From Ensifer adhaerens (lineage in GTDB: Bacteria > Pseudomonadota > Alphaproteobacteria > Rhizobiales > Rhizobiaceae): a stretch of DNA of 64,000 bases. Numbering within the stretch: the first letter of the stretch is position 1; each line of letters opens with the position of its first letter. The notes under the pieces were generated by a model that was not told the DNA's origin, made no database searches, and saw only the letters and a program-made list of their open reading frames with translations. The stretch lies in NCBI GenBank assembly GCA_900215285.1, contig OCMG01000004.1:1844001-1908000 (forward strand). Reading direction: 5' to 3'. Of this stretch, positions 55,669 through 64,000 are shown piece by piece. The position numbers and the translations under genes were made by a program.

Positions 55669-57657
55669 TCAGGCGCAATTATTGAATGCGCCGCGCGCCA
55701 GCAGGGTTTCAAGCGGCTCGGGGCGACCGAGATAATAGCCCTGCATGGTATTGACGCCGAGGCGCTTGAGGAGGTCGACTTGTTGTCTGGTCTCTACACC
55801 CTCGACGAGGACATGGACGCCACGATTGCGGAGCAGGCGAACCATGTCCTGGAGCATGCTGGAGTCACGCATCGACTGGCAGTCGTGCAGGAAGGCGCGG
55901 TCGATCTTGACGACGTCAAAGTCGAAGCGGCGCAACCAGGCGAGACCGGCAAAACCGGTTCCGAAATCATCGAGCCAGACCTGAACGCCGAAGGCGCGAA
56001 GCTGTTCGATATTCTTCTGTGCCTGTGTCTCCAATGCAATGTCGATGCCTTCGGTGACTTCCAGCGCCAGTTTTCGAGGCGCGATGCCGAACTGGCCGAT
56101 AATCTCGGTGACCTGCAACGGGAAGCCAGGCGTTTTCAACTGGATGGCCGAAACGTTGACGGAAACGACATTGCAAAGACCGTGATTGGCGATGTCATGA
56201 CACGCCTGTTCAATTGCCCATCGTCCAAGCTGGTGGATGGCGCCAGTCTGCTCTGCGACGGGAATGAAAACGGCAGGGCTGATGACGCTGCCGTCGAAAT
56301 CCCGCAGGCGCATCAAAGTCTCGTAGCCGATCACGCCATTGGAGCGTGTATCGATGAAGGGTTGGTAAACCACCGACACAAGGCCGCGTGAAATGGCGAG
56401 CTTGAGAAGTTCGGCGAGGTTTTCGCCCGACGCGTCGCGCGAAGCCTCAGTCGGATCATAAATCGTGTAAGTGGCGCGGCCCGCGAATTTCGAAGAATAG
56501 AGCGCTCGGTCTGCCTGTTGCAGCAGGACCGTGAGCTCCAGGCTCCCGTCGTTACGTGTCATGGTCGCGCCAGCGCTGATCGTCACGAAGTGCTTGTCAT
56601 CGCCGCGGTCGGGATGGGGGATGGCAAGTTCCTCGACGCGCTGACAGAAGATTTCGGTCAGTTCACGCAAGCGGTCCTTCGAGTTCACTTTCAGCAGAAT
56701 GACGAATTCTTCGCCGCCATGTCTTCCGGCGACCGCGCCCATTTCCTCGGCAGTCTTGGCAAAGAGACGCGCCAGAGCGATCAGGCATTCATCGCCGGCA
56801 TGATGGCCCAGACTGTCGTTGAAGCGCTTGAAGTAGTCGACGTCGACCAGGATCAGCCCGATTTGCTCGTTTTCGGCAAGGCCGTTTCGCGTCAGGTTCA
56901 GGAAGTCCTGGCTGATGGCGCGGCGGTTGCGCAAGCCTGTCAGGGGGTCCGTCTCCGCGATCTTTTCCAGCTGCTGGCCCTTTTCGATCGCGACCTTTTC
57001 CTGGATCTGTGCCTGCAGCGAATGCAGGAAGGAGAAGTAGCGCTCAAGGCTCAGCCGCCAGGAAAGATAGAGCGACAAGGCGAGGATGGCGAAGAAGTAG
57101 AGCGAGAGGACGCCGCGCGCGACCGTGTTGGTGTCCAGCGAAAACAACAGACCATATATAAATGCGGCCGTCACGGTCGCCGAAGACAGGGCGGAGAGCC
57201 AAAGGCGGAAATTGAAGAAGAGGTTGGCTCCCAGAACGAAGATCGTCCCGAAAACCATGAATTGAGAGAGGGTGATCTGCTGGCTGGTCTGCAGAGCCGG
57301 AATGAGCCAGCCGATGGCTGCGACGACAATTCCCGTGGCTGCCGCTAGGTGCAGGGCAGTAAGCGAGCGCGTGGTTCGGGCGATCACTTCGATGATCGCG
57401 ACGAACAGAAAGCCGACCCCGAGCCGAATGGCAATCAGCGTCGGAGCGACATCGGGCAGAAGAATATGGTCGAGGAAGCAGAAGAGTGCGTTGACAAAGG
57501 CGGCTGCAAACATGCCCAGACGAACAGTCCGTATGTTTGCCTCAGCATCCCGTTGCATGAGGAGACACAACAGAAAGGGATCGGCCGGTTTCCACCAAGG
57601 CCGATGCAGGGCTGCGACTGCGCGCCGTGCGACTTCGTCAGTCAGCTCCATAGGCAC
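55669..57657 (-). CDS. Membrane GGDEF-EAL protein (c-di-GMP turnover)
   Basis: About 662 residues. Five to seven membrane helices occupy residues about 45-225 as a sensor region. A GGDEF domain follows with an intact GGEEF active site (in GRHGGEEFVIL) and DPLTGLRNRR. Then comes an EAL domain with the ETL variant in GYETLMRLRDF, LDDFGTGFAGL, VVKIDRAF and LVEGVETRQQ. Both domains look potentially active, so it may make and break c-di-GMP. The frame opens at 57687; AAGGG precedes a GTG at 57657 by six bases, with an ATG at 57651 as alternative. It is divergent from a methyltransferase gene across a CtrA-type box. Confidence 0.92.
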   Translation of the reverse strand: MPMELTDEVARRAVAALHRPWWKPADPFLLCLLMQRDAEANIRTVRLGMFAAAFVNALFCFLDHILLPDVAPTLIAIRLGVGFLFVAIIEVIARTTRSLTALHLAAATGIVVAAIGWLIPALQTSQQITLSQFMVFGTIFVLGANLFFNFRLWLSALSSATVTAAFIYGLLFSLDTNTVARGVLSLYFFAILALSLYLSWRLSLERYFSFLHSLQAQIQEKVAIEKGQQLEKIAETDPLTGLRNRRAISQDFLNLTRNGLAENEQIGLILVDVDYFKRFNDSLGHHAGDECLIALARLFAKTAEEMGAVAGRHGGEEFVILLKVNSKDRLRELTEIFCQRVEELAIPHPDRGDDKHFVTISAGATMTRNDGSLELTVLLQQADRALYSSKFAGRATYTIYDPTEASRDASGENLAELLKLAISRGLVSVVYQPFIDTRSNGVIGYETLMRLRDFDGSVISPAVFIPVAEQTGAIHQLGRWAIEQACHDIANHGLCNVVSVNVSAIQLKTPGFPLQVTEIIGQFGIAPRKLALEVTEGIDIALETQAQKNIEQLRAFGVQVWLDDFGTGFAGLAWLRRFDFDVVKIDRAFLHDCQSMRDSSMLQDMVRLLRNRGVHVLVEGVETRQQVDLLKRLGVNTMQGYYLGRPEPLETLLARGAFNNCA

Positions 57658-57819
57658 CCATTTCCCTTTGAGGCAGAAATATTTCACCCTTCGGGCGTTG
57701 TTTGTACGACCCTCTTTTTGCCTTCGTTCCTTTTACTGCCAACTCTGCTAACCCGCGGTAAACGAAACAAGCGAGATTTTCGCCAACGGTTGGGATCAGC
57801 CTAACGGAAAATACGCAAA

Positions 57820-57834
57820 TTAACCAAAATTTAA
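57820..57834. promoter_or_regulatory. CtrA-type box TTAA-N7-TTAA
   Basis: TTAA at 57820-57823 and TTAA at 57831-57834 are separated by exactly seven bases (CCAAAAT), matching a full CtrA site including the TTAACC half. It lies in the 254-base divergent region between the GGDEF-EAL and methyltransferase genes and could serve either. Binding is inferred. Confidence 0.5.
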
Positions 57835-57911
57835 TTAAAAACTTTCCTATCCTGGAATTTGCGATAGGCTTTTCCTGTAAATTGTTGGCGGTCGATTGAG
57901 GAGTTGCGTAG

Positions 57912-58955
57912 ATGCAGTCGACGAAATCGCATATTGACGAGCAGAGCATGATCACCCCGGCTCTTGTTGCCAGGTTTGGCCGTGGTACGGCTCAAGCGGT
58001 TGATGAGATCAAGTTGCGCGAGAAGCGCGCGCAGATGGCGCTGGTTCTTGAACTTGCACGCCAACGCTTCGAGCGGGGTCAAGACACAAGCGAAACGGTT
58101 GCGCGTCTGGCGGCCGATCTGCATGATTTGCGCGTGTCTTCCGGGCCCGGGGTTTGGAAGCAGCTCATCCCGGGGGCTCAGGCTCATCCGGTATCGGAAT
58201 TCCTCCTGCAGGATCCGTTTACAAAATGGTCGTTTGAAAAGCCCCGCGGCTATTCCGGCGATGCCGGTCTTCTCGACATCATTTACCGTCATCCGGACGC
58301 CGCCGCAACGGTGGCCGCGGCGTCCGAACTCGGCTCGGAAATCTTCGCCTACACGATCGAGGCGACCACCTCGGTTGCCGCGCGCGAGCGTCGAGAAATC
58401 CTGGCGCGGGAGGTGGATGCCGCGTCCGACAGGACGGAAAAGGCGGACGTGCTGGCAGTTGCCTGCGGCTACCTGCGGGAGGCAGAGCTTTCCGAGGCGT
58501 TCAGGAACGGGAAGCTCGGACGCTGGGTGGCGCTCGATCAGGATGCCGAAAGCGTAGAGGTGGTTGCGGCCGCCAACCCGGATACAGCCATCGTCCCCAT
58601 GATCGGCAATGTCAGCGGCCTGATGCGCCGGTCCTATGACCTTGGAAGCTTCGATCTCGTCTATGCCTCAGGGCTTTACGACTATCTGCCCTATGCCGTG
58701 GCGGTGCGGCTGACCCAGCGCCTCGTCGAGATGCTGAAGCCGGGCGGCGCCTATCTCTTTGCCAATTACAGCAATGAGATCCGCACCGATGGCTATATGG
58801 AGACCTTCATGGACTGGCCGCTTCTTCTGCGCTCGGACGAGGACATGTTGCAGATCGTGAATGCCGCTGTCGATCGCAATTCCGTCGACGTCGAGGTTTT
58901 CTACGGCGAGAACCGAAATATCGTCTACACGCGTATTCGCAGGAAGGGGGCGTGA
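57912..58955 (+). CDS. PhcB-type SAM-dependent methyltransferase
   Basis: A 347-residue protein. The central motif KPRGYSGDAGLLDIIYRHP and the SAM-binding region (KADVLAVACGYLREAEL, then FDLVYASGLYDYLP) resemble the group annotated as extracellular-factor (3-hydroxypalmitate methyl ester) synthases, typified by Ralstonia PhcB. The motif-I glycines are partly changed (ACGYLRE). Making a fatty-acid methyl ester signal is a family-based suggestion only. It is divergent from the GGDEF-EAL gene and shares its CtrA-type box. Confidence 0.78.
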   Translation: MQSTKSHIDEQSMITPALVARFGRGTAQAVDEIKLREKRAQMALVLELARQRFERGQDTSETVARLAADLHDLRVSSGPGVWKQLIPGAQAHPVSEFLLQDPFTKWSFEKPRGYSGDAGLLDIIYRHPDAAATVAAASELGSEIFAYTIEATTSVAARERREILAREVDAASDRTEKADVLAVACGYLREAELSEAFRNGKLGRWVALDQDAESVEVVAAANPDTAIVPMIGNVSGLMRRSYDLGSFDLVYASGLYDYLPYAVAVRLTQRLVEMLKPGGAYLFANYSNEIRTDGYMETFMDWPLLLRSDEDMLQIVNAAVDRNSVDVEVFYGENRNIVYTRIRRKGA

Positions 58956-58984
58956 CCCATTCGGCTTCGCCCGGACACATTCCC

Positions 58985-59084
58985 TAGAGCATTTCAGCGT
59001 TTTACAGAAACACTGAAATGCTCTATCCCCTTGTTTTTACGCAATTCCTTACGCGAAACCGGTTTCCGCTTTTGCTGGAATTGC
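58985..59084. repeat. Rhizobial-type extragenic palindromic repeat
   Basis: Two nested inverted repeats lie side by side. TAGAGCATTTCAG (58985-58997) matches inverted CTGAAATGCTCTA (59013-59025), with inner GTTT/AAAC pairing. GCAATTCC (59041-59048) matches inverted GGAATTGC (59077-59084), with the palindrome GAAACCGGTTTC (59055-59066) inside. This composite (AGAGCATTTCAG arms followed by ACGCAATTCC ... GGAATTGCTC) resembles a dispersed intergenic repeat I know from Rhizobiales genomes. Confidence 0.7.
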
Positions 59085-59121
59085 TCCAGGCAACCAGTGC
59101 ATGACATCTCCATTCATTTTT

Positions 59122-59157
59122 CCGGCAATGCCAATTGCGCATTGCCGGATTTTTTTG
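59122..59157 (+). terminator. Terminator after methyltransferase and repeat
   Basis: CCGGCAATGC at 59122-59131 pairs with GCATTGCCGG at 59139-59148 around CAATTGC, followed by ATTTTTTTG. Confidence 0.85.
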
Positions 59158-59165
59158 TGCGAGGG

Positions 59166-60983
59166 TCAGCGTCGTTCGAGATAGGCGCGCCAGCCGCCGA
59201 GATCCGTGATGTCTTCCGCGCCGGCGATTCCTGCAGCCTCGCAGATAAAGCCCTTGACCGTTGAGCCGCCGTCCAGCTGGATCGTGCCGATGCCGAGCGG
59301 CGAAGGAATGCCTTGCATGAATTCGCCGAAGCGGGCGAGGGGTATCGCCCAGACTTCCAGCGCGATGGAACTCCCGTCGTCCGAACGGACCAGCCCCGGC
59401 CGCTTCGGCGGGCCGCCGGCAAGCGCGTACAGACGGTATTGTGGAGCGGTGCGGCCGGCGAACAGGAAGCGTCCGCCGCGACCGGCGATTTCATGGTTGA
59501 GCGGCAGGCCGGTCATATGTGCACCGACGAGGGCGATTGCCATCTCGTCTGCGCCGGGAGCGGGAGCGGGCATCGCCGCTTCCTCTGCCGGTAGCGGCCA
59601 GCCCGTCGCCCCGAGCGTGACCCCCGCACCCTCGTGCAGCAAGCGGGCGATGCCGGCCAGAGTGCCATCCGAACCGCTTTTGCCGAGCAGTGTCACACTG
59701 CCGGGGCGGCCGTCCTGGCGGGTGGCGACCGGCACGGCGATTCCAGCCATGTCGAGCAGGTTGACGAAATTGGTGTAGGTGCCGAACTTCGAATTGGGGC
59801 CGATCGGGTCCGCTTCCAGATCCTTGACGGTGAAGAAGCAGGGGATGGTCGGCACGCAAAGGCAATCCACCGTCTCAAGCATCGGCTCCGCCTTCCGCTT
59901 GAGGTCCGCCAGGCGGTAGATGCCCTTGAAGGCGTCTGCAGCGGAGAGCTTTTCCGCGCCGCTGATGATCTTTCGGGTGACCGGGTGCATGATCTCCGGC
60001 CGCTCCTTCATGATGCTTTCCGTCGCTGCATAGCGCTCCGCGACCCAGGCGCCTTCGTAGAGCATGGCGGCGACCTGATAGAGTGGCGTGAAGTCGAGTT
60101 CGACGATCTCGTGACCCAGCGTCTTCAGCGCCTCGCAGGAGGCGGCAAAGGAGGCGGCCTGCGCATCGTCGCCGAAGAAAATCCGGGTTTTCTCATTGGG
60201 TATGCCGATCTTGAGCCCCTTGGTGGGAGCGGTTCGTCGCATCGGCGCGAAGCGCTTCGAATAGGCGTCCGCCTCGTCATAGCCGCTGGCTGCGGAATAG
60301 GCGGCGAAGGCGTCATCCACCGACAGGGCAAAGATCGAAATCGTGTCGAGGGTCCGGCAGGCCGGGACCACGCCGGTGGCTGAGAGGCTGCCGAGCGATG
60401 GCTTCAGGCCAACGATATTATTGAGCGCCGCCGGGACGCGGCCGGAGCCTGCGGTGTCCGTTCCGAGCGAGAAGCTGACAATCCCAAGCGCGACCACGAC
60501 CCCGGAACCGCCGCTCGAACCGCCGGGAACGATTTCCGGATCGAGCGCGTTCTTCGGGGCCGGGTAGGGGGTCCGCACACCGACAAGACCGGTGGCGAAC
60601 TGGTCGAGATTGGTCTTGCCGATGACGATGGCACCGGCTTCCTTCAGCTTCGCCACAACGAAGGCGTCGGCTGTTGCATCATAGGCGAAGCCCGGGCAGG
60701 CGCAGGTCGTGGGCATTCCGGCGACATCGATGTTGTCCTTGACCGCAAAGGGGATACCCCAGAGCGGCTTGGCCGGATCATAGGCACCGAGCGCTGCGAC
60801 TTTCGAGACTGCTTCCGTCTCGTTCGGCAGATGGATGAAGATGCCGGGGTCGTTGGCAACACGAATGCGTCGATAGACTTCCGCAATGACGGCTTCGGGC
60901 TTCAACCCGGCTTCGTAGGCTTTCCGGAGTGAGGGCAGGGTGAAGGGCAGGCTTTCGATATTGATTTCGGTCGTCACTGGCAT
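59166..60983 (-). CDS. atzF: Allophanate hydrolase
   Basis: A 605-residue amidase-signature enzyme that splits allophanate into two ammonia and two CO2. The catalytic triad elements are visible: Lys in FAVKDNIDVAG, the cis-Ser in PGGSSGGSG and the nucleophile Ser in GTDTAGSGRVPAA. The C-terminal domain (about residues 465-605, with GAHMTGLPLNHE and GFICEAAG) is the AtzF-type extension. It is the last gene of an overlapping operon with a biuret hydrolase gene, which supports a role in biuret or triazine-ring nitrogen use. The ATG at 60983 is chosen; a TTG at 60998 is possible. Confidence 0.93.
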   Translation of the reverse strand: MPVTTEINIESLPFTLPSLRKAYEAGLKPEAVIAEVYRRIRVANDPGIFIHLPNETEAVSKVAALGAYDPAKPLWGIPFAVKDNIDVAGMPTTCACPGFAYDATADAFVVAKLKEAGAIVIGKTNLDQFATGLVGVRTPYPAPKNALDPEIVPGGSSGGSGVVVALGIVSFSLGTDTAGSGRVPAALNNIVGLKPSLGSLSATGVVPACRTLDTISIFALSVDDAFAAYSAASGYDEADAYSKRFAPMRRTAPTKGLKIGIPNEKTRIFFGDDAQAASFAASCEALKTLGHEIVELDFTPLYQVAAMLYEGAWVAERYAATESIMKERPEIMHPVTRKIISGAEKLSAADAFKGIYRLADLKRKAEPMLETVDCLCVPTIPCFFTVKDLEADPIGPNSKFGTYTNFVNLLDMAGIAVPVATRQDGRPGSVTLLGKSGSDGTLAGIARLLHEGAGVTLGATGWPLPAEEAAMPAPAPGADEMAIALVGAHMTGLPLNHEIAGRGGRFLFAGRTAPQYRLYALAGGPPKRPGLVRSDDGSSIALEVWAIPLARFGEFMQGIPSPLGIGTIQLDGGSTVKGFICEAAGIAGAEDITDLGGWRAYLERR

Positions 60984-60990
60984 TCTCTCT

Positions 60991-61326
60991 TCACTCAAGA
61001 ATTTTCACGGGCTTTTCCCATTGGATCAGCACGACGCAGCCTTCCTGCGACTGAACCGAATGGACGGTGCCTTGCGGGTTGGTCACCAGCGTGCCGGTAT
61101 CGTAAAGGCCGTTTTCGTCGCTTTGCGAACCTTCCAGCACCAGGATCGTTTCCAACCCCTCATGCAGATGCGCCGGCACTTCGGCGCCTGGCTGATAGCG
61201 GAGCAACGCGATTTCAGGCTCGCCGCGCACGAGGCGGCAGATTTCGACGCCGTCGCGGAAATATTCGAACTGGCATTCGCGCCAGCCGCCCTGCAGGAAT
61301 TCGGGCATGTTGATCGCGCTCGTCAT
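60991..61326 (-). CDS. Cupin-domain protein
   Basis: A 111-residue single-domain cupin of the ChrR-like type, with the metal-binding pattern [20 protein letters not shown] and later [14 protein letters not shown]. The His/Glu residues suggest a bound metal. GGAGG lies seven bases before the ATG at 61326, which overlaps the biuret hydrolase stop by four bases. Its place between the biuret and allophanate hydrolase genes suggests a helper or regulatory role in the same pathway; none is proved. Confidence 0.85.
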   Translation of the reverse strand: MTSAINMPEFLQGGWRECQFEYFRDGVEICRLVRGEPEIALLRYQPGAEVPAHLHEGLETILVLEGSQSDENGLYDTGTLVTNPQGTVHSVQSQEGCVVLIQWEKPVKILE

Positions 61327-61985
61327 GACAGGGCCTCCACGATGCTGGAAACGGGGGCCGCCCAGCCGACGATCGCGCCCTGCGCGGTCATCATGTCGAT
61401 GGCGGCCTTCTTGAATTCGGGGAAATAGCTTTCGGTGGCGTCTTCGGCGAGCAGGCATTCATAGCCGCGATCGTTCGCCTCGCGCATGGTTGTCTGCACG
61501 CAGACTTCCGTCGTCACGCCGGCAAAGACGAGCTGGGTGATGCCGCGCTCCTTCAGCAGGTCTCCAAGCGGGGTGGCGTAGAATGCGCCCTTGCCGGGCT
61601 TGTCGATGACGATCTCGCCTTCGATGGGATAAAGCTCCGGTACAATGTCCGCGCCGGGCTCGCCCGAGATCAGGATGCGGCCCATCGGGCCCGGATCACC
61701 GATCCGGAGCTTGGGATTGCCGCGATCCTTCTTGGCGGGCGGGCAGTCGGCAAGGTCGGGCCGGTGGCATTCGCGGGTATGAATGACCGGGAGCCCGGCC
61801 TTGCGGAAACCGGCGATGAGCGCCGCCGTTGCCGGGATGATCGCCTGAAGGCGGGTGACGTCATTGCCGAGTGTTTCGCCGAAGCCGCCGGGCTCGACGA
61901 AATCGCGCTGCATGTCGATGACGATGAGCGCCGTCTTCTTTGGTTCAAGTTGGAAGTCGAAGGGTCGTGCCTTGATCGTTGCCAT
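61323..61985 (-). CDS. biuH: Biuret hydrolase-like cysteine hydrolase
   Basis: A 220-residue isochorismatase-fold amidohydrolase. The Asp-Lys-Cys triad is visible: Asp in [14 protein letters not shown], Lys in [14 protein letters not shown] and Cys in [18 protein letters not shown]. The biuret hydrolase of Rhizobium leguminosarum belongs to this family and, as here, sits with allophanate hydrolase; it would turn biuret into allophanate and ammonia. The assignment rests on family and neighbour. Start and stop overlap the adjacent genes by one and four bases. Confidence 0.88.
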   Translation of the reverse strand: MATIKARPFDFQLEPKKTALIVIDMQRDFVEPGGFGETLGNDVTRLQAIIPATAALIAGFRKAGLPVIHTRECHRPDLADCPPAKKDRGNPKLRIGDPGPMGRILISGEPGADIVPELYPIEGEIVIDKPGKGAFYATPLGDLLKERGITQLVFAGVTTEVCVQTTMREANDRGYECLLAEDATESYFPEFKKAAIDMMTAQGAIVGWAAPVSSIVEALS

Positions 61986-63526
61986 CAGTGATGCCCTGCC
62001 ATGTATTTGCCGATCTCGCCGATTTCGGCGCTCGCGGCCGGTGTCTCGTAGGCGAGGTGTCCTTCCGACATGACGAGGATTCGGTCCGACAGTTCAAGAA
62101 TTTCGTCGAGGTCCTCGCTGATCAGCAGCACGGCGGTTCCCGAATTGCGGGCGGCCATGATGCGGGCGCGGATTTCGGCGACGGCCGAGAAATCGAGGCC
62201 GAAGCAGGGGTTGGCGATGACCAGTAGATCGACCTCGCCGGTGAGTTCGCGGGCCAGCACCGCGCGCTGCACATTGCCGCCGGAGAGCGAAGCGATGGGC
62301 GAAGCCAGCGAGGCGGTCTTCACCTTGTACTCGCCGACCAGACGCGCGGCTTCGGCCATCATGCGGCGGGTGTCGAGCCAGAACTGGTTCTTGCCGGCTT
62401 TGGCGTCGAAATCGCGAAAGAAGATGTTTTCCGCCACCGTCATCTTCGGTGCGCAGGCATTTTTCAGCGGTTCTTCCGGCAGGTAGCGGACGTTGAACTT
62501 GCGGGCCTCCGTGCGGGTCGCCTTGTAAGGCGTATCCTTGACGCGGATTTCGCCTTCCTCCAGCGGGCGCTGGCCGGCGAGCATCTGCATCAGTTCCATC
62601 TGGCCGTTGCCGGAAATGCCGGCAATGCCGACGATCTCGCCGGCCTTCACCTTCAGATCGCCGATCTCGATGGTCTTGAAACCGGAGCGGTCGGGGGCCT
62701 TCGCGCCCTTCACTTCGAGCACGACAGACCCGGAAGTCTCGACGCGCTTTGCTGAGCGGACGAGTTCCTTCTCACCGATCATCATGGCAGCCATGTCGGC
62801 GGTCGAAAGATCCGAAACCTTGCCGCCGCCGGCATATTCGCCACGGCGCAGAACGGAGACTTCGTCGGCAAAGGCTGTGACTTCGCGGAACTTGTGGCTG
62901 ATCATCAGGCAGGTGAGGTCGCCCGCCGTCGTCAGCCCCCGCACCATGCCCAGCAGTTCGTCGGCCTCCGATGGCGTCAGCACCGAGGTCGGTTCGTCGA
63001 GGATGAGGAACTTGCGGCCGAGATAGAGCTGCTTCAGCAGTTCCAGCTTCTGCTTCTCGCCGGCGGCCAGACGCCCGACGGGCACGTCTAGAGGCACCTG
63101 GAAGGGCATTGTCGCCATGAAGGCGGCCAGCGCCTCGCGCTCGCGGCCCCAGTTGATCTTGGCCGGTACGTCGGCGCGGCTGATCACCAGGTTTTCGGCG
63201 GCGGTGAGCGATGGGACAAGTGTGAAATGCTGGTAGACCATGCCCAGCCCGAGATCGTGCGCGGCTCGCGGGTTGGGAACCTCGACTTCGCGGCCGTCGA
63301 TGGTCAACTGGCCGGCGGTCGGTCGGTTGAAGCCCATGATGCATTTGACGAGCGTCGACTTGCCGGCGCCGTTTTCGCCCAGCAGCACATGGAAGGAGCC
63401 GGCGGGCACCTTGATCGAGACATCGCGCAGCGCCGTGAAATTGCCGAAGCGCATGGTCATGCCGAGCGTTTCGAGCGAGAGCGCCCGGGTCGGCGGGTGA
63501 GGGGAGCGTTCGAGAACGTGGTTCAT
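61985..63526 (-). CDS. BMP/sugar-type ABC transporter ATP-binding protein (two ABC domains)
   Basis: A 513-residue protein with two tandem ABC modules like those of nucleoside (BMP-family) and simple-sugar importers. Module 1 (about 15-245) has [14 protein letters not shown], the signature-like [13 protein letters not shown] and [12 protein letters not shown]. Module 2 (about 265-505) has the degenerate Walker [11 protein letters not shown] usual for this subfamily and [16 protein letters not shown]. The permease and binding-protein genes are not in the window; they may lie upstream beyond the right edge. It overlaps both flanking hydrolase genes, so it probably imports their substrate. Confidence 0.92.
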   Translation of the reverse strand: MNHVLERSPHPPTRALSLETLGMTMRFGNFTALRDVSIKVPAGSFHVLLGENGAGKSTLVKCIMGFNRPTAGQLTIDGREVEVPNPRAAHDLGLGMVYQHFTLVPSLTAAENLVISRADVPAKINWGREREALAAFMATMPFQVPLDVPVGRLAAGEKQKLELLKQLYLGRKFLILDEPTSVLTPSEADELLGMVRGLTTAGDLTCLMISHKFREVTAFADEVSVLRRGEYAGGGKVSDLSTADMAAMMIGEKELVRSAKRVETSGSVVLEVKGAKAPDRSGFKTIEIGDLKVKAGEIVGIAGISGNGQMELMQMLAGQRPLEEGEIRVKDTPYKATRTEARKFNVRYLPEEPLKNACAPKMTVAENIFFRDFDAKAGKNQFWLDTRRMMAEAARLVGEYKVKTASLASPIASLSGGNVQRAVLARELTGEVDLLVIANPCFGLDFSAVAEIRARIMAARNSGTAVLLISEDLDEILELSDRILVMSEGHLAYETPAASAEIGEIGKYMAGHH

Positions 63527-64000
63527 GGCAGGGCACTCACCAGTTTCTCGCTGTCGGAGACGGAGCCGAAGACGCCGCCCTGCATCTTGACCATCTTGAT
63601 CGCGGCGGCGTGGTTGCCTGGATCGGTCGCGCCGCAGCAGTCTTCGAGGATCAGGCATTCGAAGCCGCGATCGTTTGCCTCGCGCATCGTGGTCGAGACG
63701 CAGACATCGGTGGTGATGCCGGTGAGGATGATGTTCTCGATGCCCTTGGTGCGCAGGATCAGTTCGAGATCGGTGGCGCAGAAGGAGCCCTTGCCGGGCT
63801 TGTCGATGATGATCTCGCCGGCAATCGGATAAAGCTCGTCGATAATGTCCCAGCCCGGTTCGCCGCGCACGAGGATGCGGCCGCAGGGTCCGAGATCGCC
63901 GATGCCCGCCCCGATCTGCTGCGAGCGCCAGCGCTTGTTGGGCGGCAGGTCGGAAAGGTCGGGGCGATGGCCTTCGCGGGTGTGGATGATGTGGTAGCCC
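63523..64000 (-). CDS. Second isochorismatase-family cysteine hydrolase (5' end outside window)
   Basis: The C-terminal 158 residues of a paralogue of the biuret hydrolase gene; the reading frame continues off the right edge (the visible start includes [17 protein letters not shown]). The Lys motif IDKPGKGSF and the Cys in [19 protein letters not shown] are present; the catalytic Asp should lie outside. Its stop overlaps the ABC ATPase start (ATGA). Substrate is unknown; biuret, a ureido acid or N-carbamoyl compound are possibilities. Confidence 0.9.
   Translation of the reverse strand, partial: GYHIIHTREGHRPDLSDLPPNKRWRSQQIGAGIGDLGPCGRILVRGEPGWDIIDELYPIAGEIIIDKPGKGSFCATDLELILRTKGIENIILTGITTDVCVSTTMREANDRGFECLILEDCCGATDPGNHAAAIKMVKMQGGVFGSVSDSEKLVSALP

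Noticed and set aside
1..64000. tRNA, rRNA, CRISPR arrays, transposases, integrases or att sites
   Set aside because: Scanned by eye for tRNA T-arms, spaced direct repeats and transposase/recombinase motifs; none was found. A dedicated search could still reveal a small RNA.

Overview
The window is a GC-rich stretch of an alphaproteobacterial chromosome, most likely from the Rhizobiaceae (Rhizobium, Agrobacterium, Sinorhizobium and relatives). The evidence is a fused trpE(G) gene behind a leader peptide ending in WWWAR, a choXWV choline importer, a NolR-like ArsR regulator, a biuret/allophanate hydrolase operon, many rhizobial methyl-accepting chemotaxis and hybrid-kinase genes, TTAA-N7-TTAA (CtrA-type) boxes and a rhizobial-style extragenic palindromic repeat. 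I see no rRNA, tRNA, CRISPR array, transposase or phage module. It reads as core chromosome plus ordinary accessory genes.

Layout. 0-5 kb: a J-domain-like protein, a pentapeptide-repeat protein, then the transglutaminase / alpha-E / circularly permuted ATP-grasp operon. 5-9 kb: an EamA exporter and two tandem D-Ala-D-Ala carboxypeptidase paralogues with SPOR tails. 9-18 kb: a membrane chemoreceptor, a DEAD-box RNA helicase, a five-PAS hybrid histidine kinase and adenine deaminase. 18-24 kb: TspO with a MarR regulator, a membrane protein, a Tad-like von Willebrand A protein, an omega-aminotransferase and the NolR-like regulator. 24-29.5 kb: a HugZ-like protein, choVWX, thymidine kinase and cytochrome c. 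29.5-35 kb: two small unknown or PAS proteins, a DUF2333 protein, a soluble PAS chemoreceptor and a methyltransferase. 35-40 kb: an extensin-like protein, the trp attenuator and trpE(G), a DUF2798 protein and a LysR regulator. 40-48 kb: an ABC importer without a binding protein, a YqjD/YqjE-like pair, a CDF cation exporter, queF, a DUF2076 protein, a small secreted Cys-motif protein and a ClpP-like protease. 48-53 kb: an rRNA pseudouridine synthase, prmB, a BenE transporter and a three-gene operon of two membrane proteins plus an exported nuclease. 53-59 kb: leuA with its leader, a DUF2256 protein, a GGDEF-EAL protein and a methyltransferase. 59-64 kb: a tightly coupled biuret/allophanate catabolic operon that runs off the right edge.

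The most interesting element is the leader of leuA (53109-53434). A 41-codon leader peptide carries a run of Leu codons. The same 9-11 base complementary sequence occurs four times in alternating sense: over the Leu codons, over the leader stop codon, downstream, and over the leuA ribosome-binding site. This is the layout expected of a translational, SD-sequestering attenuator responding to leucine. The trp leader at 35980-36097 is instead a classical transcription attenuator. Both leader peptides have a plausible promoter placing the transcript start at or next to the ATG, with no upstream SD, so both may be leaderless.

Working links between genes: choX, choW and choV form one choline uptake unit with a terminator after choX. 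BiuH and AtzF would convert biuret to allophanate and then to ammonia and CO2, with a BMP-family ABC ATPase and a second cysteine hydrolase in the same overlapping operon. The chemoreceptors, hybrid kinase, GGDEF-EAL protein and CtrA-type boxes suggest a motile bacterium with cell-cycle and c-di-GMP control.
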